From: Patiria miniata
Lineage: Eukaryota; Echinodermata; Asteroidea; Valvatida; Asterinidae
NCBI RefSeq assembly: GCF_015706575.1
Contig: NW_024037069.1
Span: 40,693,315 to 40,757,314, forward strand
DNA length: 64,000 nucleotides
Direction: 5' to 3'
Shown here: positions 1 to 14,300 of the stretch, in pieces
Layout of the letters: each line of letters opens with the position of its first letter
Numbering within the stretch: the first letter of the stretch is position 1
Made by a program: the position numbers and the translations under genes
The notes under the pieces: generated by a model
Databases searched by the model: none
Told to the model about the DNA's origin: nothing
Seen by the model: only the letters and a program-made list of their open reading frames with translations

Positions 1-1484
1 CCATCTGAGACTAGGACAAGTACGAAAACAGTGCCTGATACCAACTCTGAATTTACCAGTGAGGAATATACCAGACGGCGGTACGACTCCAAGAGCCAGA
101 GCTACAGCGATGATTTTCACTCCCATGGTACAGACTCGGATGTTGAAGATTTCTCCTCAGATGATAACAGCAGGACACGGACAGACTCAGTGACCCACAG
201 TAGGAGCTTTACATCTTACACAGAGAGCAGGACAGTGACAAGAAGTGAGAAGACACCTAGAAAAGAACGGAGGAAAGAAAGACGGAAAGAGATGACTAAG
301 GATGCAGCGGTGCAGGCAGATGGAGCGACTTCCGCTACACATCAGTGGCTTAGAGGTACATTGCACATGTGTTAACTCTGTGCCTGGGAAGGTAATACTT
401 ACACATAAAAGTATAATACACATGGAATATTTCTGTTTTAATTGTGATAATTTTGTTTGGCCTATATTCAGATCTAGATTTGAGCGCTCTAGGCACAGTG
501 ACTGGTGTCGATCCCTTGCCAGTAGCCATGCATGTCATCAACCCCCAGGCTCTTGAAGGTAAGATAAGATTATCAGGATTGATAAAAAAAAAATAAAGAA
601 ATGAAATATTACAAAAGAAACGGAGACAAGTGGCTGTATTTACTGCCCTTACTGCAGACCTGTTCAAATATACTAAGCATACACTGCTGAATATAAAGGG
701 TTAATTAAGGGCAAATTCAAATTTGTAATGATCTGTCATCTTAATAGTTTAGGTATCTTAGCCATGTGTTCCTTTTCATGTCTTTCTTTTGCAGCTCTAA
801 CATCTTACAGTCCAAGTATCTTAGCCATGAATCAGACGTTACTCTCTCAGCTGAGACATACTCAGGAGTCCATCAAGTCGTCACTCAGACTCCATCAATC
901 ATTCATGGAGAACATCGAGACTGACTTTAGCTATACAACTCTGGAAGACACCAAAGAGGTGGGTGTAAAACTTCTGGCAATGTGTGTCTCAAGTTATCAA
1001 GAGCACAATTCAAGCTAGTCGGTGTTCAGGTTTCACTGTTCAAGCAGTAGTTCTAACTTGTCATTGTTTTGAGTTTCTGTGGTCATAATAGTGGTAACAC
1101 TCCTTAGACATTTCTATAGACAGAAACAAAAATTTTGAAATAAATAGCTTTTCCTTTTGATATTCATTGCAAGAGTGTAAACTACCTTAGCGAGTACTAC
1201 ATGATGATAAACGCTGATTGAGATTGCAAAGAAATGTTGAAGTTGAAGGAAGTTTGGCTACAGTCATTGTATACTATTCAAGTATTTAACCAAGTGTAAC
1301 ACCCTAGTATGAGGATCATAAGTCAAAATAAAAAAGGACTCAAGAAAAGTTTAATGTTAACTTGTGCTTTAATTTGACCTTTTTCATGTTTTTGCAGTTT
1401 ATTCATCGTCACAGACGACCAAAGCTGACCATGGAGCAAGCCTTGGCAGAAGTCAGGCAAGAGATGGAGGAGGGATACAGGTAA
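1..1484 (+). CDS. C19orf44: C19orf44-like protein (DUF4614-type C-terminus), 3' part of gene
   Basis: Four exons join in phase: 1-355 (start lies before the window), 472-558, 795-958 and 1398-1484, ending in TAA. Each junction has AG/GT and the phases (1, 1, 0) agree. The first exon is hydrophilic, rich in Ser, Thr, Asp and Arg, with a KERRKERRKE-type basic run, then AVQ and HQWLR. The later exons read PLPVAMHVI, ALTSYSPSILAMNQTLLSQL, TLEDTKE and RPKLTMEQALAEV. This order (AVQ, YSP.I.A.N, LE..KE, LTME.AL.EV) matches my recollection of the conserved C-terminal domain of vertebrate C19orf44, a protein of unknown function. No catalytic motif is visible. The last codons AGG TAA overlap a possible splice donor (CAG|GTAAC), so a further exon is possible, but the family also ends about here. 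An AATAAA at 1535-1540 could be its polyadenylation signal. The family call is by memory of motifs, not by search. Confidence 0.62.
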
Positions 1485-2211
1485 CAGGAGTTACTGATGG
1501 AGGAAGTACGAATTGTCATCTGGGCCTGTCAACCAATAAATCTATTATTTTGAGTCTCACCGAATGTGTATGAGGAAAAAGGGTGTTTTAGATCACCTGG
1601 GAGATGGTGGTAATCTAAGGACAAAGATGTTGAGGAATGCAGATAACAAGAGCTATGATGTCGGGAAAGAGTTAAAGGAGGGATACGAGTTTCTGAGAGA
1701 TGGAAACAGTTTGATATATAAAGAGGAAACAAATGAAGAGTGTCAGGAGGAATACTAGTGTCCAAGAGATGAAGCCAATCCGGTAAATCCAGAGGACATA
1801 TACTCCACGAGATGCAGATAACAGGAATTAGGTAGTCGGGCTAGAGATGGAGGAGGGAGGTTTGCCTGTCAAATCTGGAGGACAAAGAATTAGAAGGCCA
1901 TAGATAACTTCTTTTTGAAATGCTGTCAATCTGACAAATCTCCAGGTTTAGACAAGAAGTGAAGGAGGTTGTTTTGAGGATGAGACCTGTAGGGAGTTTT
2001 TTGAAGACATTACAATAAACATGTATTAAGAGAAAGGAAACTCATCTGACAGATCCTGTCAATAAGATATACAATATCTAGAAACATGGCAAGAGATAAA
2101 GGAGGGGTGGAAGATGAGAGCAATCTTATATATCTGTAGGAAGTCTGGAGGACATGGATTATACATGGAACTGAAACTAAGCATGTGAATGATGTAAATC
2201 TGATACACTTG

Positions 2212-2545
2212 CAGGGGCGGATCCAGGAATTTTTGCGGGGGGAGGGGGAGGTGTTGTTATCAGCAAATAAATGCTGAAATGTAGACATGTTTGTTTCTCC
2301 GGACACTTGGCCTCCGTAAAATCAATAGGTGGGGTGGGGGGGGGGGGGGGGGGTTGTACCATTCTTTTAATGGGGGCACTGTTCACATCCAACAATCATC
2401 GTAACCCAGCAGGCTCTGACCGAATTCTGTGCACAGGCGGATATTATTACCAGTATAATTGTTATAATTTGTTGGGTGGCAGAAGGAGGGGGGGGGGGGT
2501 TCACATTATATTTAATGTACTTGTACAAAATATAAAAAATTGAGA
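2212..2545 (+). repeat. Dispersed repeat, copy 1 (hAT-like start CAGGGGCGGATCCAGG)
   Basis: Begins CAGGGGCGGATCCAGGAATT and shares blocks with 28190-28530: CAGCAAATAAATGCTGAAAT, ACTTGGCCTCCGTAAAATCA, a poly-G tract, GTAACCCAGC.GGCTCTG and GTGCACAGGC. The two copies lie 26 kb apart on the same strand. The start resembles hAT-type terminal repeats, but I did not find a clean partner end, so a non-autonomous DNA element is inference. Confidence 0.6.
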
Positions 2546-3179
2546 CAGAGCTGGGTTTTAATTTGATCTTCCCGGTACTGCACCTGACTTGGCAGTCAAA
2601 TTGATTAAGGATGTAACATTTTGACGTTTTAAGTTAAAGACAGATGGTAGAGAATAGATTGATAAACCTGGAGTCAGTCAGACAACATGGAGGGATGCTG
2701 GAGGTTACAGTCGGGAGACGGGGGAGAGATACTGTTTGAAAATATTTTCAATAGAATAGCAAAGAAAGCTACTAGAAGATAATACCCTGAGCACTTTACA
2801 TGTGGCAGAAGTCAGTTCAGAAAGGACAATGGTTATCACCAGAGATTGTCACCATGATTGCTGTAGAGGACGTCCATGGTGGTTGGAGGCAGGTGGTTGG
2901 GGCAATCTAGAAGACTGACTGCATACTGCATGGGTACGTGAGATTAATAGAACATCTTGTAAGATGTCAGCATCATCCAAGAGGAGGATAAGGATCACTT
3001 TGCACAAAGCCGAGTCTTGCTTGAGTGTTAACAACTCTTGTCTCTTGTGAGGTGAAGTTACTAGGGGTACACCTTACGTTTGTTTTGTGTTTTACATCTG
3101 TTGTACAATGAACAGCTTTTGCATGTTTGCCTAAGAAGTCCTGCCCGTAATAAACTGTAAGCTCATACAGGGTGAATAA

Positions 3180-3960
3180 ATAAAACGGAACCCAACTCCC
3201 ATAAATGTATTTCATATTCAAAAAATTATGTAGCACCAAAAAATAATAAACAGGAAAGCCAATTATATAAACTACTTTTAGATAAAAAAAAAATTACTGA
3301 AATTGTTTAATCCGTTCAAAGAATATCACCATTTAAACGCAATGACCGTAAAACCTGTTTGGTCCAAAACAAAAAGCAGTTGATTGTGTGTTCTGACTGG
3401 AACAACAAAGAAAATGACACATAATACATGTTTCAACAACTGTCAACAACTGTAGTACACAATGTATTTAATAACAACCCTGCTAAGGCAAACAGTATCA
3501 TTTATTTAAAAAAACGGGCCTTCACAAGGACTTTCTTTAACTTTTAATCTGAGAGGTTTTATCGCTGGTGATGTTTGAAGACAATTGTGAAGACGATTCT
3601 TGAAATTGCATTTTTGGACGAAAGAGGTTATAGGGTCATTGTGTTTAAATGGTGATATAGTTTGAACATATTATGCAATTTATGACAAATGGTACCGAAA
3701 AAAGTTGCACTTTTGTATACGTGCAAGGTGAGTGTGAACCACAACTTGCACGTAAACAAGAGTGCAACTGTTTTTGGTATCATTTGTCATAAATTGCATA
3801 AATTCGAACACATTATAACTGTTTTGGGCCAAACAAAAAGTATGGCTGGATTGCTAAGGAATGTCTGTACTGATTAGTCCTTATTTGAGCGAGAGGTGCT
3901 CCGTAGTTTTTGAGTTAGACAAACAGTATTGGAAGGGGGATTTTCTTTTTTTGGTTCAGT
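3180..3960. repeat. Nested inverted-repeat (fold-back) region
   Basis: Two nested inverted pairs are visible. The inner pair is TATGCAATTTATGACAAATG near 3672 against CATTTGTCATAAATTGCATA near 3782-3801, and it also includes a TTGCAC / GTGCAA pair. The outer pair is ATCACCATTTAAACGCAATG near 3327 against CATTGTGTTTAAATGGTGAT near 3637. The left part (3180-3372) is also similar to 13057-13250. This fits a fold-back or MITE element that has decayed. Confidence 0.6.
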
Positions 3961-5321
3961 GTAGTTAGAAGTAAAAATGAAGTCACAATAAATATTAATG
4001 AGAGTTACTCTATTTGGAATACAAGAACTGTTTGCATTTTTCTTTCAATGGTCTGCAGTTATATGGGCTAAACTTTAAAGACACATTTGACTTTTTTGTT
4101 TTAAAACTCATGAACGTTTAAACAATGGATTAATCAAATTTTCTCGACCGGTTGGAAAAACGTGAGCTCAAGATAATGTTTAAAACATGTCAAAAAGTAT
4201 ATCTGTTTTGCTTTTTTTTGATACAAGTATCAATTTCTTTAACGGAGACGACAATTATGTAACAGTTCATGAAACTATTTTCATGTACAGTGAATTTTCA
4301 AACAGATTTCATGAACAAGCGCTCATTATACGCCCGGAATGGATAGATTTCCTTCGATAAAAATAACTTACTAAAATGTATTGCAAGATAAGTTCCTGCT
4401 ATCCAGTTGTTCCTATTTGTAGATGTGATTTGTTTATATCTCCGTTCATGTTGTGTCTTTAAAGGGGTTTCCGCTAGCCTCTACTCCGCTGTGTCTAACT
4501 TGGGCACAACAATGAATCATTAAAATTGAGAATCGCTAATGGCCAAACCCGTTATTTAGCTGGGCTTACATTTCGTGCAGTACACGAGACCGATTCAACA
4601 TAATTATGAATAATTCTAGCATAGCCGGGGATAAATACACAGTTCAAGCTATTGATTCTACATGACCCCGGATGCACAAACCGATCATTCGTCAGACGGA
4701 TGACCCTGTATATGAACAAATACAGGTATAGCATTGTGAATGACCTCTGCGGATCATATCCTGGTCTGATGGTAAGGAAACCTAAACTGATGAGTTTCCG
4801 TTTGCATGCGTGACGTGTGAGCGTCCGCACGGCTACATTGACGTCGTACATTGTATTAGGGATGTCCTGACCAACCCGAAATTCGAACCACCGAGAAGCA
4901 AGTTCATTTTTTAAGGTCGCGTCCCAGTAATCAGGACGCAACGCCATTTTTCTTTTTTATTCACCTCTCTAACCCCGTCTACAACAGCTGGAAGCCCGCT
5001 TTTTCGAACGGCGGCATCTGCCATCATGAACTGATGGCCCACAGTTTATGTTCGCAACCGCACAGTACAACAAAAGACGACTACAGTGCAGAACGAAACA
5101 CGCACTCGCGTACAATAGCTCGGCGGGTTTTTGATATTTGTACAGGCTTGGGACGTACCAGCACGTTGACAACACACCCTGGCTGCATGCACGGAGTATT
5201 ACTGAGAGGCCGTACGTACACACGAAGCAACGTTGACAACTTACACCGAACCCGAAATTCATGATAGGAGTGGAATACCATTCTCCCCATCCCACGTAGA
5301 CTCTACTGGGTCAGCCAAATC

Positions 5322-8300
5322 ATGATTGTGGGGAAAAGAAGGACTTTCCTGTATTTTGTGTCCTGCTTTTTGATCTTGATGGTCATAGTCACACTGCGAG
5401 GAGGGAATCATCATGGTGGACCGCGGACTTCACCGCGTAGTCGGACTCGAGATGCCAAACGCTCGGCTGATGCCCATGCCAAAAATGCTCCTAATCCGTA
5501 CAAATACAAAGTGTTTGATAACTACAACGAAGCTAATGAAGAATACGACGCGTATAAGGACCAAGGACCGAATGGGTATGTATAGTATTAGTAGGATAAT
5601 TTCTCGACACAATCCCCCCGCCATTTCCACCTTTCATTGGCGACCACTCTCTCCCCACCCTGCCTTTCTCCCCATCTTTATTCTTATCTTTCCATATCTA
5701 CATTATAAATTCCCCATCAATTTCTACAACTGTTCTTTTCGTTAGTGTAGCCTTAATGGGTAATACATGTACACTGCACGAAAAGACGACGCAAGCCGGT
5801 CATTTTTACTAGTTTCGTTTCTTATTCCTCCATAATAAATGCATAATTTACTGGTGAATCATAGCGACATCGCGACACCATGCATCCATTCTTGAAATAC
5901 GTGCGCATGCATGACTAAACCTAAAAAGCAGAGAGCTCAATGTGCTTCACGAACCACGGGTATCCGCCTAAATAGCCTTTTGAAAGCTTTGTCTGAAATG
6001 ACCCACACGCTAAAAAACTGCTATGCTCCCAAGTTGCAAAAGCATCTGACTAGGTTTGGCTGAAAACGGCAAAATTCGAAAAGTTCTGGCATTTTGTAAA
6101 TTTTCGCAAATTGACCCCTACTTACCAGTTGGTGACATTTGAACCCAAAATGTGAATACCGTCCGAAGGAGCTTGGGCTAGGGATGCATATTTCACCAAG
6201 CTTGGCTAAAATTGACCTAAGTGTCTAGGAGAAGAAGCATATTTGTTTGAGTGTTGCACATTTTCCTAAAATAACCACTGAGTGACCATTACCTGAAATC
6301 TTCTAAAATGCTGTATATGGGCTAAGTATGTAATTGACGAAAAATTGTTCAAATCAGGTGAAGAATATGTTGGCAAAAAAAATTAGTGACCACTGGGTGA
6401 CCATTGACCAAACATGCTGGTCACTTAAGATAGGACTCAGTTCAAGGAAGATCCTGTCAAAATTTTGTTGAAATCGGCCATGAAATTTGGCAGATATGAC
6501 AAAATGACCAGTAAGTCACCACTACCTGAAATGGAGTCCTGAAATCTACTAAAATACTGTATGGGGTATGGGCTTAGAATGTCGTGGGCCTTGTGCACGA
6601 GTTGGCAATTTTTGTCGAGTTCCCAGAATGTATTTCATTTATTGTAACCGTTGAATGGGATGGCGCCAGACTATTTATGCAGGTATAATGCATCCTTATT
6701 TTACTGTCATTTTTTGGTTAATTGACATTAGGGAATGTTTTATTACAAATTTTAAATTATTATTTGAAGCAGACTGAAATCGCTTACTCCTTTCTTCGCA
6801 AGTTCCAAAATTCAGATTTTACCTCACTTTCAATTCAATGTGGCCGACTCGTGCATAAGGCCCATTGACGAAAATTGGGTCAAACCAGGTAAAGAATTTT
6901 GGCAAAAAGGCGTTGTACCTGTGTCAGTAAAATTACTCTATACTGGCCATTAGGTGATAACTCGGGTCTAGGAAAATCCTGTCCGAATTTGGCTGAAATC
7001 GGCCAGGAAATTTGGCAGATATAGCATTTTATTTGTGAGCGTTTGCCCGAAGAAAGAAAGAAAGAAACGCGACGATCACAATAAGTGCTTTTATGTGATA
7101 CGTCACTAGTGTGCCGTTTATTTTTTTTAAAACGGTCTTTACGGCCCCCCGCATTTTTCACGTATCCATTGTCAAGTGATATAGCATTCCCCCTGATTTT
7201 CGTCACTACAAGCATGCATGAAACCTTTTCTTCGCAAATTGTGTTGAATCCAATTGATCTTGAGCAGCTGCGGTCCCAAGCGCGACGTAGCCATGGTTGA
7301 GTTAATTATCGATAATTCGTGTATAATGATGCTTCGCTTGGATTAGTCATAGCATTGTTTCGTCACTGCAGTGCTCTTGTTCTCAGTGCGATGAAACCGA
7401 AATTGTCCTTGAATATTTGTCATTTCCATTTTTTTGCTATGGGACTCAATTAAATTTATGCTTGGTATACCAATTACACGTACCAGGGTACGTGCGCATG
7501 CCTCTTCTGCATAATCATTGCGGTGCACAATTCAGTACATTTAGTAAATTTATGCACCAGCCTTCCATGTATTGATTATTTTATTGAACATCCTAAAATT
7601 GCGTTCGAGGAAGCATTTTGTTTTTACAGTTCCTCTTTACTTAGTAGTTTTCTTATACCAAATAAAAAACACAGTTAATTTTGAAATTGTGACACGGATT
7701 ATTGCATATCAGCTAGCAGGGCTATCGTCCAAGGTTTTGACCAGTGTTATGTAAATTCGTGTGTGTCATGCATGATGCATCGATCGCGAGTCTGCATTGA
7801 AATGTAAATATTCCACAGCCGAGTTTAAGCCCATTGTTGCCATGGTGTGTTGTGGTCTGTTGGGCGTGTAAAGCTGATAACGAAAACACAACAAGGGCCC
7901 CGCAACTTCCAAACATCATTGAATTTGAATACCACCATAAGCGGCACATGTTGGCTTTGGTTCACGTATATATACATGTACATGTACATAGAGATGGGTG
8001 TGTAATTAAAGCCCGTAGGCATACATAATTATGCGTTGCGGGAGTCTCAGAGGGCATCCTTTGTTATTTTAGTTTATCAAATGTATTTATTAACATTTAA
8101 TGCACTATTCAAGAGATGTAAGAACATTGCCCTCTAGCTCCGCCTTAACGAAACAAGTCTATTCTGACGTAGGACATATATAAGGGCCTACGATATTGAG
8201 GTCCTTTAAATTCAGTTCGGACGTTCAATTTGGTTTTAATTTCCTGCTTAAATCTGAGTTAGCCTATATGTTGGTCGTGTAAAATCCTAGATTTATTCCC

Positions 8301-11300
8301 TTGAGAAAATATATTTTTCGTTCTTGCGAGAAAGTTATCAGCCTTTGTTTTATACGAGTTAATTTCAAAGGCGGTAATCTATTCGGTCGTGATACTCAAA
8401 TGTGCCAGTTCGCCAATTAAGATACCCCAGTCAATGTCTGCACTCGCAACGTGCACTTTATAACAAATAAACATGTTACTTTCTTTCACGCATGTTTATA
8501 GGATGTTTTACAAGTAATGGTCTTTTGTATTCGGCCCATTAAGACACGTAATTTGCACATGATGTCGTTTATGTATATAAATGTCACTAAAATAAAACCG
8601 ATTTCTTTGAAAATTAATTTTCAGTGTTCTACAAAATATACTCTTGTTTACTTAAATCAACAAAGATATCAACAACCTTGACGTCGTTATGGTTATGCCC
8701 ACTTCCATGTGGTAAATGCCACTGAAGTACGACGAAAAAAACAATCTCACCGATTGACGTCATTTTGGTGTTTACGTATTGACATGGCCTTGCATGTTTG
8801 CTTTTCATCGGTGACTTTTATTATTTTGGTAATGATGAGCTGTAGGAGATAGGTCTGCGTAAATCTAATGTATGAATTCTCATTTCGAAAGGGAAAGAAA
8901 ATCCTGCTTCGTATAATAATAACTCCCCTTAACATTCGGTTTGTGTGACCTGTTGGGTGCTGTAATAATTGTCATAGTTTTGTGTGGTCGTAACTACGTA
9001 CGTGCAAATTAGAAACCAAACAGAATACACAATTTGTACATTCTGTTTGGTTTTTAATAAAATGTATTATAATGTTACTTTGGCCCAGATGGTCTTAATA
9101 TTATGCGTAACTCGTCCATTTCGAGCCTAGGATATTACATTCATGATTAACATGCACATACTTTCGTTTGTTAATGATTGCATGGGTAATAATTTTCTAC
9201 GTAGAACCGTATAATTTTATCGTATATACGGATCATAAATATCAGAAAGAACAGCTTTCACTTGTCATGTTCTTTTCAGTAAGGGACATATATTCAATAC
9301 TGTACAGTTTGGTTTTAAACAGTTTACAAGACCTATAGTGTCGTTGACACAGGAACTTTTTGCGCGTCATATGTTTTTGCTAGTCTGGTTTATAATCTAT
9401 GGACGGCCGTAAAGGGGGGGGGGGGGGGCGGGCAACGTCTCTATAGTCCGAAGTGCCATTGGTCCGACGTCCCATTGGTCCGACGTCCCATTGTTCCGAC
9501 GTTCCATTGGTCCGACGTCCCATAGAATTAGGGTTAGGGTTAGGGTCAGTCAACCTGAACCAGTGGAACTACACAGTATTATGTTTCATCGGACCAATGG
9601 GACGTCGGACCAATGGGACGTCGGACCAATGGGACTTCGGACCAATGGGACGTCGGACCAATGGGACGTCGTACCAATGGGACGTCGGACCAATGGGACG
9701 TCGGACCAATGGGACGTCGGACCAATGGGACGTCGGACCAATGGGACGTCGGACCAATGGGACGTCGGACCAATGGGACGTGGGACCAATGGGACGTGGG
9801 ACCAATGGGACGTCGGACCAATGGGACGTCGGACCAATGGGACGTCGGACCAATGGTACTTCGGACTATTGTGACTCAACCGTAAAGGGTGGGGGAAATT
9901 TACAGTTTTTATATGTAACCCTCAAAATCACTGAATTCTCGACAGAAATAACCTTAACTGAATAAACATATTTCCCTTTCTGTTTGGGGCAAAAATTATC
10001 TCCGTTATATTGACGCCAACTGAAGGTCATCCATACAAAACGGCGCTCCTTATTTTTATAACGAAATCTAATTTGCAGAAATGCAAATTCTGAAAAAGTA
10101 ATTAACACCCGGGTAATTAAAGCCAGACGTTGTAAGAGACTAGTAAGGGGCTGGGGTATATAAAACAAAGCACACACTGCGCGATGTAGACAAGAATGAA
10201 TGGATAGATGCCATTATAAACTGCATGGACCAATCCCCAGATAGTGGCCTAATGGACAACAAGTCTAATGGCCTGTTGCGACGTCGTGTGGTTGATGATG
10301 TGATTGAGAAACGGCATAATGGACAAACTCTGAAATACAGTGTGCAAACAGACACCTATGTAATTATAATGGTGCAGGGCTTTTGGTATAGGCAAACATG
10401 ACCTACATTCTTGAGGTCAAACGGAAGACAACTTTTCTTGAAGATTTTGTGACTTCTCTACACCCAAGACATCAATTTCAATATCAAGTCTTTTATTTTA
10501 GGGAGTTGCCAATTTTACCAAAATTTTTATCATCCATGTGCATTTGTCGTTGAATGATTGAAGCTGTGATTTTAATATTTTTTCTGTTAGAAGGATCCCG
10601 CTTTGAGGGACATAGTTTTTTTCCGGACCAATTTCATCAAAAAATCGTTCAATTTGAACCGAGGCCCATTCAAATTCGGTTTAAGTGAATGCTCCCTTAA
10701 ATGAGCATTCGAGCATCAAAACGAGTCGTTCTATTTCGTTTTTTTTGATAAATATGTCAAATTTATATAGTCGTTGCGTACATTCAAATTCGTTAAAGGC
10801 CTCAGAAAGAGGTTGAAAGAGAATTCGATTGAATGAACTAGCAAATAGTTTTCACATATCTGGACTCCAATTTCTGGATTCCTTTTTCTGCTGATTCGCA
10901 TTTGCCTATAATTGTAATGGACAGAAGAGCCTATTTTGTTTTCAGGTTATGACGTTGATCTCACCCTTGTTTCTACAAAGCTTTGTTAACATGTAATCGT
11001 GTTTAGAAATAGTCCACAAAATTACAAACATAAATAAAGTTAAATGAAAAGCACCAATCGAGTCTTTTAAGCCTTCCTCAAGTCGAGTCGAGTCATTCTG
11101 ATGAGGGACTCGAGTCGAGTCGAGTCATTTGCTCGCAGTGACTCGAGTCGAGCCGAGGTTACGCCACTGATTAAGTGGAATCAGTTGATTTAAAAGATTA
11201 AACTGATCCCCAATCAATTAATTTTGCCAAATATAAGACTCAAAAAAGTGATTTAAATCAGCGATTGAAAATAAAATCGTTTGATTTAAATCGCGATTTT

Positions 11301-14300
11301 TCATAGTTTAACAAAACCTCCATAATAGGAGAGGATGATCCAAAGATCGGTGAAAGTCCACGAAACTGATTTCTTGCGCGTTAATCAACACAATTTTCTG
11401 AAAAAGACGCAAAGTTATACCAATATTGGGGACGCCTTTATTAAAGGAACACAGTACGTGTATCTTTCTTCAGAGAATGACAACATTTACATAAAATAAA
11501 ACTGATGTTGCGGAGATGCGCCTGACATCAGGAGGCATGTTTTGCACCAGCCTCGACTCCATGGGCGCGTGCGCGTTCCTTCACTAACCTCGTACGTACA
11601 TTTAATACAAATCCTTGCTAAATAACTCGACGTCGAAATTTTATGCTTCAAAAACACAACTTGTAACGTTTTAAACATGACGTCGCGCGTTAGATATCGA
11701 CTGCAGTCCTAATTCAAATGTGTCATATTCTGACACATTTAAATTAGACCAATCCAGGGGTTTAGATCGCGCAAGGCATGATGGGAAACAACATGGCGCA
11801 GCAAGATCATACCCATGGAAACGAGGTTGGTTTTGCACATGTTATTGCGATGGTGTACCACGTTTAAGGTTGGATAGCTCAGTTGGAAGACCCCCCCCCC
11901 CGCTATTTTTGCCTTAGAATATAGAATGTGAATTTTGATTATGACATATTTATGTATCCAAATTTTACATGCATGAAAATTTATTTGTCACACTGCAGGT
12001 TTTCAAGTTTCACATTGTAAACAAATCATATTCTGCCGTGAATGTTTGACTCAGCAGCTTAATGTTTTGCGAAATTTATCGTGATTCTCTCGAGCTTGGG
12101 TGGACGTTAGTGTGCGTCGCCATTAGATGGTGATCTTATTGGTTTGATTAATTTAGTTATCTAATCTTGGGATGAGTAATAATGGTCGTCCTGGCAAATG
12201 CCTCATCATATGTTGTCTGTTGATATAGCCTAGCCTCTTATTAACGCATTCGTTCGTATTTATATGTTTGCATGGCGTTGCCGTTTGTACATGTACATTA
12301 CGTAAGATTTTACACCATCATTAAATGCCGTTGGATCCATGTACGTAAACCCGGTCAGCGGATGTTTTCTCCGGAACATTAATTTATGTCTCTGACATCA
12401 ACATTTTAATAACCGACCCACCCATGTTAATCAAGACACAGACAATCTTAATTTAGTTATTTGACCTGCCAGTGAAAAGACAAACATTTTCAAACGATTT
12501 TTGCTGTCGTCATGATGTCTCATCTAGCGTTGTCAGTGCACAGATTGTTACCATGAACTTTATAAAGGGGCTTGTTCCACAAATATACACGAGTATCATT
12601 ATTTATTTATTTCTAAACACCTTATTCATAAAAAGGTTGGGTGTGTATTAGCCACTACATGTACATGTTTTAAATTCTTATGTTAATTTTTTTCCCTGTC
12701 GATAGCTTAATGATGCGTCAGATCGTGGCTGGATTGTGTAATCATTTCGTAGGGGATTTATTTGTTTGTTTTCAAGTTAATTTGATGAGTGGCGTGTTTT
12801 CTGGATTGGCGTTTTGTCATTTTACTTCGTCATTTTACTTCGTAAGTGGGGAGGGGATGCGGGCAAACCCAATCAAGGCCTGGATCCAAACCCGTTAACA
12901 CCCCCCCCCGCTCAAAAACCCTTGGATAACTGAATTGGCCTTATTTAAGTATAGGCTCCCTATAGTGGGTAATCTGTATTGTTTTTACTCAGATGTGTAA
13001 CCACTTCAAATAGCGCCTGCTTTTGTGTCCTCCGTAACATTACGATTTTTAGTTTAAAAAAGCGGAACCCAAACCCCAAAAATACATTTCATATGTAAAA
13101 AAATATGAGGCACACAAACACAATAATGACTGGAAAGTCAATTTCATAAGCTACTTTAAGATAAAAAAAAATACTGAAATTGCTCGATTCGTTCAAAGAA
13201 TATCACCAATTAAACGCAATGACCCTAACACCTGTTTCGTCCAAGCAATTCCAGTATTTTTTTCTTTCTAAAAGTAGCTTAATAAATTTGCTTAATTTCA
13301 GTCATTATAATGTTTGGTGACATATTGTTTTAAATATTTAATATAAAGTTTTGGGGGTTTGGGTTCCGCTTTTTCTTGACCCACCCTTTATTATGCTCAG
13401 TTCACAAATGTAATTAGGAATAGTTTCTGCCTGCTCCATACAATTTAGACCGCGTAGTTTTCGTTCTGCTGAATATCTTCATTAAAACAACAAATGCAAT
13501 TATCTGTACAAAAAACTCGTTAACAAATTTTTCTCGCTTGCTTAAATCCTCCCCGAGTCAAATTTGCCGGTTGATATCCGTGCGTTCAGCCAAAAAGCTT
13601 AAGCGCTACTTACACACAGTGGTGAAAGTGGGGTCTACTTTCATAAGGGGCACTGTGTTTGTGCGGGGGGGGGGGGGGGGGGGGTAAAAAGGCACCTCTT
13701 TTTGCACCTTTTTGAATTCAGTGTTGACAATGCACAACTAACGAAAAATGATGCCATATGGGTCCGTGTATTTGGTACTACATTTGTATTGGTTATACAT
13801 GACATTTGTAGCTAACGAGGCCTCTCTATTTTGAATCACACATAATTATTGGACTCGCTTAAGTTCATCCTTATTAATATGTTTTTTCTTACTTTTATAG
13901 GGACAGTACAGATCCCTTGGACATTCGGACATTCTCGAGTACCGACGACCAGCTATTGTATTTATATAACAAGGTATTATCAGCGCCATGGATGCCAAAT
14001 CGCAAGAATTTAGCCTCATTCAGGTGAGAGATCTTTTTGGAAACAATAGAGGGCGGTGTGCAGTTCCAATGATGCATACTGATGTGTACCTTAATGCCAC
14101 TTTACAAATCGCACTTCATCTCAAATGTGTGCTTTACTTTGTATAAGTCCTTGACTTGAGTAATAGAAATCAAGTTTTTAGCACGCCCCCTTCAAAGATA
14201 ATTCAATGTCATTGAACATTTTTGTACGAACTGAAATCGTTTCACCTGTTTATGTTTTCCAGAGATGTGTTTTATAGGCAAACAAGAAATATGACCGCAC

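Larger units (their letters stand above)
1485..5321. other. Intergenic, repeat-rich, no gene seen
   Basis: No supported coding exon. It contains a GA-rich degenerate stretch (about 1430-2170 and 2640-2900, recurring GAGATGGAGGAGGG-like words), a dispersed repeat at 2212-2545 and a nested inverted-repeat region at 3180-3960. ORFs here (for example 4552-4947 on the minus strand) have no recognisable domain. Confidence 0.6.
5576..13900 (+). other. Large first intron of the sialyltransferase gene
   Basis: It begins GG|GTATGT and ends TTTTATAG|G. The 8.3 kb holds dispersed repeats (about 6340-7030), a 14-bp perfect-stem hairpin (9013-9053), a minisatellite (9453-9870), a GAGTC microsatellite (about 11085-11155), a repeat shared with 47.7-48.2 kb (11520-11830), a fold-back element (13057-13374) and poly-G/C tracts (9415, 11889, 12900, 13664). 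No confident gene is nested within it. Confidence 0.7.

Noticed and set aside
4552..4947. Minus-strand 131-aa ORF near the sialyltransferase start
   Set aside because: No domain, mixed composition and no neighbouring exon; probably chance in a less A+T-rich patch.
9453..9875. CRISPR-like array
   Set aside because: Units are contiguous with no spacers, and the sequence is eukaryotic.
9453..9965. Six long overlapping ORFs (up to 170 aa) with repeated GPMGRRTNG or SHWSDVPLV
   Set aside because: They are all translations of the same 16-bp minisatellite on both strands; no gene signal remains outside the repeat.
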